Positions 4,523 through 5,401 of a stretch of 5,401 nt of DNA are shown here, one piece after another. Position numbers and translations under genes: made by a program. The stretch's first letter is position 1, and each line of letters opens with the position of its first letter. Below the pieces are notes generated by a model, which worked only from the letters and a program-made list of their open reading frames with translations, was not told the origin of the DNA and searched no databases. The stretch comes from Candidatus Bathyarchaeota archaeon (GTDB lineage: Archaea; Thermoproteota; Bathyarchaeia; Bathyarchaeales; Bathycorpusculaceae), in NCBI GenBank assembly GCA_018396615.1, contig JAGTQT010000060.1, positions 3,590 to 8,990 of the forward strand, in the 5' to 3' direction.

Positions 4523-5401
4523 TCACTCTTCTCCACCAGTCGTTTTCTTTTTTATCCCAAGAAACTCAAGTAGCTCTTCGTCTTCCTTTCGTCTTTTTTC
4601 CTGCGTCGCTGACCCCTCGCTTTTTTTCTCTGCACCTTTCCTGCTGGCAACCTCCTTTATTTGCCTAATGACATCTGCTTCTTCTTCACTCAGCGCGGGT
4701 TTCCAAGGCTCAGTTATCTTCATGGTGAGCTTCTGGCATATTGGGGGCTCTGGCCACGCACCAAGATCGTGGAGAGTATAACTCATAAACCTCGTGGACT
4801 TCTCTTGAATGCAGGACCAAACCGCTTTCTTAACGTTTTCCGGGTACATCCCAATTTTAGGGTCGTCTTCAGAGATTAGGTTCACGACGGTAACCGGTTT
4901 CCTGAACCTTTCTATCGCCTCCACAGAAATGTTTGGAAGATAGGGCGCGGGCGCCTCGGCGCCAATGATTGTTCGCCTTTTGTCCTCTGCAATTCCATTT
5001 TTTACAAGTTTTACGAGGGCGTCGGCGGGAAGATGACCCCGGGATTACCTCTAGCACAGAACCACATAACGGATGTTTGAGTTGGCTACAACGTTCGCAA
5101 CGATTTTCTCTATACCTATATTCTCTGTCTGAAGGGTTCCTGCAAGGGCTGCTCCACTCTCTACCGCCATCTCTACTAGTCTAACAAGATCGAGTGGAAT
5201 TTTGGGGTCGAAAGTGTCGAGGATGGCCACAACCGCAACAGGCGAATAATCATTTCCCCTCAGATAGCGCCCCTCTTCAGGAGGGTAATCTGGAGGCGGA
5301 TCAACCTTCAGCATCTCGAACCCTGTGATCTCGATTGCTCTTTCAGGACACCGCACTTCACAGGCTCGGCACGCAAAACACTGGTCCTCAGCAACAACTT
5401 C
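4523..5401 (-). pseudogene. Ferredoxin-MtrA fusion (tetrahydromethanopterin methyltransferase subunit A-like), interrupted by two in-frame stops; 5' end outside window
   Basis: One minus-strand frame runs from the right edge to TGA 4523, broken only by TAG (5053-5051) and TAA (5047-5045). It opens with C-F-A-C-R-A-C-E-V-R-C-P, a [4Fe-4S] ferredoxin-type cluster motif. The MtrA domain follows: G-R-Y-L-R-G-N-D-Y-S-P-V-A-V-V, then T-E-N-I-G-I-E-K-I-V-A-N-V-V, then the interrupted C-*-R-*-S-R-G-H-L-P, then R-R-T-I-I-G-A-E-A-P and P-V-T-V-V-N-L-I. MtrA binds a cobamide and carries a methyl group from tetrahydromethanopterin; the His two residues after the motif's last x aligns with the cobalt ligand (His84 in Methanothermobacter). 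The tail is long, charged and probably coiled (about E-E-E-A-D to E-L-L-E-F-L) with no MtrA membrane anchor visible, so a soluble methyl carrier fed by the Fe-S centre is plausible. Without readthrough the product ends before the His; the GTG at 4924 restart lacks a ribosome site. No other mtr subunit gene is in view. The family call is firm; pseudogene versus sequence error is open. Confidence 0.8.
4531..4537 (-). promoter_or_regulatory. Ribosome binding site of the peptidase-like gene
   Basis: GGTGGAG on the minus strand, within the last codons of the MtrA-like gene, ends 8 nt before ATG 4522. It supports that start over ATG 4519 and indicates translational coupling to the upstream gene. 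Confidence 0.55.

Noticed and set aside
5045..5053. TAG as a pyrrolysine codon in MtrA
   Set aside because: It falls at a Gly position of the motif, and a TAA two codons later would still stop translation.
4869..5057. Minus-strand open frame of 62 codons across the MtrA interruption
   Set aside because: It is in a different frame from the conserved MtrA residues on both sides; its Arg/Lys/Cys-rich product matches nothing and does not repair the gene.
1..5401. CRISPR array, tRNA, rRNA, insertion sequence or attachment site
   Set aside because: No regularly spaced repeats, cloverleaf-like segments, transposase motifs or long flanking repeats were found by eye.

Overview
The window looks archaeal. 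The strongest marker is a minus-strand reading entering from the right edge that encodes a ferredoxin-like [4Fe-4S] motif followed by MtrA, the corrinoid-binding subunit A of the tetrahydromethanopterin:coenzyme M methyltransferase family. Archaeal TATA boxes and an archaeal-type ArsR regulator agree with this. A lineage with an archaeal C1 (Wood-Ljungdahl) pathway, such as Bathyarchaeia or a relative, is my best guess, but that is inference only.

Left half (1-3239), metal/metalloid resistance. An ArsR-family regulator with a CxxCxC sensor motif (159-485, +) converges on a 709-residue heavy-metal P1B-type ATPase (2671-542, -). The ATPase gene is divergent from a 79-residue free-standing heavy-metal-associated (HMA) domain protein (2854-3093, +). 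Their 182-bp shared control region carries two matching inverted repeats, (T)ATTTCAA-N6-TTGAAAT(A). Each lies where transcription should start, about 25 bp downstream of a plausible TATA box. This looks like a metal-responsive divergon in which a repressor, possibly this ArsR protein, controls both the exporter and its metal-binding partner. Directly after the HMA gene is a frameshifted, truncated 5' end of what looks like arsenite methyltransferase (arsM), including a Cys-rich SCCSCGCGC stretch.

Right half (3215-5401, all minus strand), read right to left: the ferredoxin-MtrA gene, a cytosolic C39-like papain-fold peptidase (DUF3335 type) whose ATG directly follows the MtrA stop codon, and a six-helix membrane protein of unknown function 21 bp further on. 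They form one apparent operon whose promoter is outside the window.

Three genes carry lesions. The ArsR wing has a TGA where a Trp is expected. The arsM-like gene is frameshifted and truncated. The MtrA frame has TAG and TAA inside its C-G-x-E-x-x-G-H motif, just before the likely cobalt-ligating His. In the first and third, the frame resumes with good family-like sequence after the stops, so the damage is either recent or a sequencing/assembly error. The ATPase is full length but departs from the usual metal-site motifs (CSC instead of CPC, and GMDSPTE instead of GMDCPTE). No tRNA, rRNA, CRISPR array or insertion sequence was seen.
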